Shown one piece after another: positions 4,188 to 7,373 of a stretch of DNA of 7,373 nucleotides; positions within the stretch are counted from its first letter, which is position 1; every line of letters begins with the position of its first letter. Position numbers and translations under genes: made by a program. The DNA comes from Selenomonadaceae bacterium (GTDB lineage Bacteria > Bacillota > Negativicutes > Selenomonadales > Selenomonadaceae), in NCBI GenBank assembly GCA_017453765.1, contig JAFTEG010000210.1, positions 1 through 7,373 on the forward strand, read 5' to 3'. Under the pieces are notes generated by a model. That model was not told the DNA's origin and did not search any database. It saw only the letters and a list, made by a program, of their open reading frames with translations.

Positions 4188-5066
4188 ATGGCAATTACAA
4201 TGGGCGGCGTGAACAATTCGCTTACCACGTTGAATAACATCAACAGTGCCATGCAGAAGACCACGCAACAAATTGCTACGGGTACAAATTATCCGAGTGC
4301 GAAAAACGGCAGTTCAGCCTACGCGATATTAAAGCGTATGGACAGCCACATTTCCTCAACGTCGCAGTCTGCGCAGAATGTTCAAAACGCCGGAGCAATG
4401 ATTAAAACCGCTGAAGGTGCTACGGCTAACACCATTACCGCGCTGTCGACGATTAAAGAATACATTATGAAGGCGGCGGACGGTGCCACTACCAATTCCG
4501 ACAGAGCCGCGTTGCAGGAAGGCGTAAACCAGCTTGTTTCGCAGATTGATGAAAATTCTCACGTCACTTACAACGGCAAACACATTTTGGACGGCACGGA
4601 AGAAAATTCCGGCATTGCAGGCGTTATCGGCTACGAAAACTTCAATCTCGGCGATATCCGCGCAGAGTCTCTCGGCTTAGTCGACAGTCAAGGCAACGTG
4701 ACATTGGACATTTCAACGCAAGAGTCCGCGCAGAATGCCTTAGGCGTCGTCAACAACGCGATTGAAACAGTTCAAAACATAAATGATTCACTGAATATGT
4801 CGCTTGACGGCAGTGCTATCGACGCGTCGCTTGACGAGGCAACTACGCAAGGCGCGTACCTGCAACGTCTTGACTACCAAGAGGCGCTTTACAACACGAT
4901 GGAAGAAAACGAAATGGCGGCGGCGTCCACAATCGGCGATACCGACATGGCAAAAGCCGCGATTGAATTAAATTCGCAAAAAGTTCAAGAACAGCTTGCA
5001 CTGCATGTAACAAATTTGTACAACCACAATCAAGCGAACATACTCAGCTTGATTCAGCAAGCTTAA
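4188..5066 (+). CDS. Short divergent flagellin
   Basis: Protein of 292 residues from the ATG at 4188, which has AAGGA (4171-4175) upstream and gives the flagellin-like start MAITMGGVNNSL. An in-frame ATG at 4149 would lie only about 8 nt after the predicted transcription start and lacks a ribosome site. Residues 1-137 form the helical N-terminal D0/D1 part (NNINSAMQKTTQQIATGTNY, AEGATANTITALSTIKE, YNGKHILDG). A very short variable centre of about 45 residues follows, and 185-292 is the C-terminal half (ENEMAAASTIGDTDMAKAAI, NQANILSLI). It is exported by the flagellar type III system and builds the filament. The normal RLSSGxRINSAKDDAAG motif is changed to QIATGTNYPSAKNGSSA, and no cysteine is present. 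It could be a minor flagellin. tRNA-Gly follows after 6 nt. Confidence 0.9.
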   Translation: MAITMGGVNNSLTTLNNINSAMQKTTQQIATGTNYPSAKNGSSAYAILKRMDSHISSTSQSAQNVQNAGAMIKTAEGATANTITALSTIKEYIMKAADGATTNSDRAALQEGVNQLVSQIDENSHVTYNGKHILDGTEENSGIAGVIGYENFNLGDIRAESLGLVDSQGNVTLDISTQESAQNALGVVNNAIETVQNINDSLNMSLDGSAIDASLDEATTQGAYLQRLDYQEALYNTMEENEMAAASTIGDTDMAKAAIELNSQKVQEQLALHVTNLYNHNQANILSLIQQA

Positions 5067-5072
5067 TTCATT

Positions 5073-5146
5073 GCGGGCATAGTTCATCGGTAGAACGAGA
5101 GCTTCCCAAGCTTTAAAGGTGGGTTCGATTCCCATTGCCCGCTCCA
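5073..5146 (+). tRNA. tRNA-Gly (anticodon CCC)
   Basis: A 74-nt tRNA with encoded CCA (5144-5146). The acceptor GCGGGCA (5073-5079) pairs with TGCCCGC (5136-5142); discriminator T5143. The anticodon stem AGAGC/GCTTT holds the loop TTCCCAA, giving CCC at 5105-5107 (reads GGG). The T arm GTGGG/CCCAT encloses TTCGATT. It starts only 6 nt after the flagellin stop codon, with no strong promoter between, so it is probably processed from the flagellin transcript. Confidence 0.96.
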
Positions 5147-5159
5147 TACCGAAATTAAC

Positions 5160-5187
5160 AAAGGGGACGTTGAACGCGTCCCCTTTT
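5160..5187 (+). terminator. Intrinsic terminator of the flagellin/tRNA-Gly unit
   Basis: AAAGGGGACG (5160-5169) pairs perfectly over 10 bp with CGTCCCCTTT (5177-5186) around TTGAACG, followed by T-rich sequence (TTTTAAGTTTT). It lies 14 nt after the tRNA-Gly CCA. No terminator separates flagellin from the tRNA, so this one probably serves both. Confidence 0.88.
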
Positions 5188-5262
5188 AAGTTTTCCGTTT
5201 TAAGTTTAAATTTAAATTTAGGTTTAAATTTTATCTTGTAAAAAAATTTTTATCCGTAAACT

Positions 5263-5287
5263 AAAAAAATTCCCTTTGTAGGAACCT
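5263..5287 (-). terminator. Probable terminator of tRNA-Ser
   Basis: On the minus strand AGGTTCC (5287-5281) can pair with GGAATTT around TACAAAG, including two G-U pairs, and runs into seven Ts (5269-5263). It begins about 11 nt after the tRNA-Ser CCA and faces the tRNA-Gly terminator. The stem is weak, hence moderate confidence. Confidence 0.55.
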
Positions 5288-5297
5288 TTTAGTATTA

Positions 5298-5386
5298 TGG
5301 CGGAGTGGAGAGGATTTGAACCTCCGCGACCTTACGACCCTAACGATTTAGCAAACCGTCCTCTTCAGCCTCTTGAGTACCACTCC
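5298..5386 (-). tRNA. tRNA-Ser (anticodon GCT)
   Basis: An 89-nt class II tRNA on the minus strand with encoded CCA (5300-5298). The acceptor GGAGTGG (5386-5380) pairs with CCACTCC (5308-5302), discriminator G. The anticodon arm ACGGT/ATCGT has the loop TTGCTAA, with GCT at 5352-5350, reading AGC/AGU. The TACTCAAG D-arm start and the long variable arm match Firmicutes tRNA-Ser(GCT). Confidence 0.96.
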
Positions 5387-5406
5387 GTGCCTCGACTCGT
5401 AACACC

Positions 5407-5419
5407 GTCTTTAAAAGAC
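5407..5419. repeat. Small perfect palindrome at the predicted tRNA-Ser transcription start
   Basis: GTCTTT (5407-5412) and AAAGAC (5414-5419) are exact reverse complements around one base. On the minus strand the palindrome begins 7 nt after the -10, at the expected +1, which is the same geometry as the palindrome at 823-839. Confidence 0.6.
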
Positions 5420-5425
5420 TTTGCA

Positions 5426-5454
5426 AGTATATCAAACCGCATTGAAATTGTCAA
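5426..5454 (-). promoter_or_regulatory. Sigma-A promoter of tRNA-Ser
   Basis: On the minus strand TTGACA (5454-5449) and TATACT (5431-5426) are 17 bp apart, with an extended TGA directly before the -10. The GTTTGATATACT context is close to CTTTGATATAAT in the tRNA-Leu(GAG) promoter. The predicted start is near 5419, 33 nt before the mature tRNA. Confidence 0.88.
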
Positions 5455-5568
5455 TATTTTTTTTACCAAATTTTAAAGCCGCCAATTTTTAACGCGGTAA
5501 CGGCTTTTAAAAGTTGACTTTTAGATTTATAATAGGCGAACAGAGTTTTGTAAAATGGAGTGATAAAT

Positions 5569-6375
5569 TTGGCGACACGTTTACAAATTTTGGTTGAAGA
5601 CAAAAATTTTAATCCTGCGCTTGAAAGTGAACACGGGCTTGCAATGTTGGTCGAAGGCGACGGGATAAAATTTATATTTGACTGCGGACAAACCGGCATG
5701 GCATGGCGTAACGCCGAAAAGTTGGGCGTCGACTTGAAAAAAATTAAAACGGCTGTAATAAGTCACGCGCACTACGATCACGGCGGCGGTTTCACGGAAC
5801 TTTTAAAATACGCCAAAATTAAAACGCTGTACACCGGCGAAAATTTTTTCAACAAGAAATTTAATTGGGATGGCAGCAAGTACGTATTCAAAGGCGTGAC
5901 GTTTATGGAGCGGGATTTTGAGCGCCTTCACATCACGTACAAAAAATGCGGCGAAATGCTACAGCTTGACGATAAAATTTTTTTAGTCGGCAAATTCAAT
6001 CGCACGTACGATTTTGAAACGGTGCCGGATAAATTTTTTGTCGGTATGGCGAAAAAGAAGGTGGCGGACACTTTCAGCGACGAAATTTGTATGGTGTTAC
6101 GCGGTGACGACGGTATAAGCGTTGTAGCCGCCTGTTCGCACGTCGGCATATTGAATATAGTCTCCACCGTAGTTGAGCGCTTTAACGAGCCTGTAGTGCG
6201 GCTTGTAGGCGGCGTACACCTGCTGAATGCCGATGATGAATTGATTGACAAGACCGTAGCCGAGCTTAAAAATTTAGGCGTGAAGGATTTTAAACTTTGT
6301 CACTGCTCCGGCGAAAAAGTTTGCGCTAAGGTAAATTCAGAAAATCTCAGCACGGGAAGTGTTATTGATTTATGA
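5569..6375 (+). CDS. Metallo-beta-lactamase-fold hydrolase (COG1237-like)
   Basis: Protein of 268 residues if TTG at 5569 is the start; this codon has TGGAG (5556-5560) 8 nt upstream, whereas an in-frame GTG at 5560 overlaps that site. The metal-binding motif HAHYDHGGG (His66, His68, Asp70, His71) follows the core strand FIFDCG (35-40). Further ligand regions are ACSHVGILNIV (His191), GGVHLL (His217) and LCHCSG (His245, Cys246). This set (GCSHxGIxNIV, GGxHL, HCTG) is that of the family named after the dihydropterin ribofuranosyl-aminobenzene phosphate synthase of methanogens; in bacteria its substrates are generally unknown. Cytosolic, no signal peptide. A TATAAT at 5528-5533 may be its -10. 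The stop overlaps the hypE start (ATGA, 6372-6375), implying coupled translation. Confidence 0.9.
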   Translation: MATRLQILVEDKNFNPALESEHGLAMLVEGDGIKFIFDCGQTGMAWRNAEKLGVDLKKIKTAVISHAHYDHGGGFTELLKYAKIKTLYTGENFFNKKFNWDGSKYVFKGVTFMERDFERLHITYKKCGEMLQLDDKIFLVGKFNRTYDFETVPDKFFVGMAKKKVADTFSDEICMVLRGDDGISVVAACSHVGILNIVSTVVERFNEPVVRLVGGVHLLNADDELIDKTVAELKNLGVKDFKLCHCSGEKVCAKVNSENLSTGSVIDL

Positions 6376-7367
6376 CGGCAAAAATTACGTTGGCGCACGG
6401 TGCAGGCGGCAAGTTCAGCGCGGATTTATTGCAGGAAGTTATCTTGCCGCATTTTGACAATGAAATTTTGAATGAACTGCACGACGGCGCGAAAATCGGC
6501 AAGCTTGCGATGACTACTGACAGCTACGTTGTGCGACCGATATTTTTTCGCGGCGGCGATATCGGCAAGCTAAGTATCTGCGGCACGGTGAACGATTTGG
6601 CGGTTACCGGCGCCGTACCGAAATATATTTCTGTCGGCTTGATATTGGAGGAAGGTTTTGCAATTTCAGACCTGCAAAAAATTTTAACGTCGATGAGCAA
6701 TGCGGCGAATGAAGCGGGCGTGAAAATTGTCACCGGCGACACGAAAGTTGTCGGCAAGGGGCAAGCGGACGGCATTTTCATAAATACGGCGGGAGTCGGT
6801 GAACTGATTGGCGGCGTTGAAATTTCGGCAAAAAAAATCTGCGCGGGTATGCAAGTTATAATTTCCGGCTACGTAGGCGACCACGCAACGGCGATTTTGG
6901 GCGAACGTCACGGCTTGGAGTTGCCGCCTAATATTAAAAGCGATTGCGCGCCGCTGAATAAGTTGGTACGTGAAATGTTGGAAGTCGAACCGGAAATTGC
7001 AATGTTGCGGGACGTGACGCGCGGTGGCATGGCGGCGGTTTTAAATGAAATTGCGGCGGCGGCGAATTTTGAAATTGTCATTGCGGAAGATAAAATTCCC
7101 GTGCGTGAGGAAGTGCGCGGCGTCTGCGACATTTTAGGCTTTGACGTGTTGGAGCTTGCAAACGAAGGTAAATTAATTGCGATTGTACCAAGTGACGCGG
7201 CGGAAAAAATTCTTGCCGTGATGCGGAAAAATATTTATGGTCACGACGCGCAGATTATAGGCGAAGTGACGGCTAATCGCGGCGGAAGAGTTGGATTGCA
7301 AACAAAAATCGGCAGTGTCAGAATTGTAGACACGCCGATAGGAAATTTAGTGCCGCGTATATGTTAG
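6372..7367 (+). CDS. hypE: Hydrogenase maturation factor HypE (carbamoyl dehydratase)
   Basis: Complete 331-residue cytosolic protein of the PurM/SelD-like ATP-binding superfamily. HypF transfers a carbamoyl group to its C-terminal cysteine; HypE then uses ATP to dehydrate it to a thiocyanate, which supplies the CN ligands of the [NiFe] hydrogenase iron through HypC-HypD. The C-terminus is the invariant PRIC, with Cys331 as acceptor. Other signatures are LAHGAGGK (7-14), TTDSYVVRPIFFRGGDIGKL (48-67), ICGTVNDLAVTGA (69-81), ILEEGF (91-96), VTGDTKVV (120-127) and the DVTRGGMAAVLNEIA segment. The ATG overlaps the stop of the preceding gene; only a weak GGGAAG site is nearby. Other hyp genes are not in the window; they may lie beyond 7373. 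Confidence 0.98.
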   Translation: MTAKITLAHGAGGKFSADLLQEVILPHFDNEILNELHDGAKIGKLAMTTDSYVVRPIFFRGGDIGKLSICGTVNDLAVTGAVPKYISVGLILEEGFAISDLQKILTSMSNAANEAGVKIVTGDTKVVGKGQADGIFINTAGVGELIGGVEISAKKICAGMQVIISGYVGDHATAILGERHGLELPPNIKSDCAPLNKLVREMLEVEPEIAMLRDVTRGGMAAVLNEIAAAANFEIVIAEDKIPVREEVRGVCDILGFDVLELANEGKLIAIVPSDAAEKILAVMRKNIYGHDAQIIGEVTANRGGRVGLQTKIGSVRIVDTPIGNLVPRIC

Positions 7368-7373
7368 GGATTA

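Noticed and set aside
5471..5512. Hairpin AAAGCCG/CGGCTTT as a terminator or riboswitch before the MBL gene
   Set aside because: The 19-nt loop has competing pairings and only four Ts follow; it lies upstream of the likely -10, so it would not be in the leader. Left uncalled.
6372..7367. SelD or PurM-type enzyme
   Set aside because: These share the superfamily, but the PRIC C-terminus and the GGDIGKL/GTVNDLAVTGA motifs identify HypE.

Overview
The window looks like chromosomal DNA of a low-to-mid GC Firmicute. A CodY regulator with the Bacillus-type recognition helix, a YlqD-RimM-TrmD gene set, GGAGG ribosome binding sites and a flagellin point that way. My best guess is a flagellated, hydrogenase-bearing member of the Negativicutes; this is inference, since no rRNA is present. 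All assignments were made by reading motifs, without a database search.

Layout. (1) 40-938, plus strand: a small Cys-rich protein, a small acidic protein resembling the SinR/Cas2-like ferredoxin fold, a tRNA-Leu(CAG) starting 7 nt after that gene, then a near-perfect sigma-A promoter driving tRNA-Leu(GAG) and an intrinsic terminator. (2) 977-1275, no intact gene: it holds a decayed copy of the 3' end of trmD and a cluster of strong palindromes. (3) 1276-3875, minus strand: codY, ylqD, rimM, trmD in transcription order, with a heptanucleotide repeat array between codY and ylqD. The usual rpsP and KH genes are not upstream of ylqD, and rplS is not directly downstream of trmD. (4) 3876-4187: the divergent codY/flagellin control region, with a 13/15 match to the CodY box, four 18-bp tandem repeats and a sigma-A-like flagellin promoter. 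(5) 4188-5146: a short divergent flagellin followed after 6 nt by tRNA-Gly(CCC) and a terminator. (6) 5263-5454, minus strand: tRNA-Ser(GCT) with its own promoter and a likely terminator. (7) 5569-7367, plus strand: a metallo-beta-lactamase-fold protein translationally coupled to hypE, which makes the cyanide ligand of [NiFe] hydrogenase.

How the parts may work together. CodY probably controls itself and perhaps the divergent flagellin. YlqD, RimM and TrmD belong to ribosome and tRNA maturation. Two of the four tRNAs appear to ride on protein-coding transcripts; the other two have strong promoters of nearly the same sequence, each followed by a small perfect palindrome starting at the predicted transcription start. 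I did not find a clear new multi-gene system. The most unusual material is in the non-coding parts: the trmD remnant with its palindrome cluster, the heptad and 18-bp repeat arrays, and the tRNA leader palindromes.
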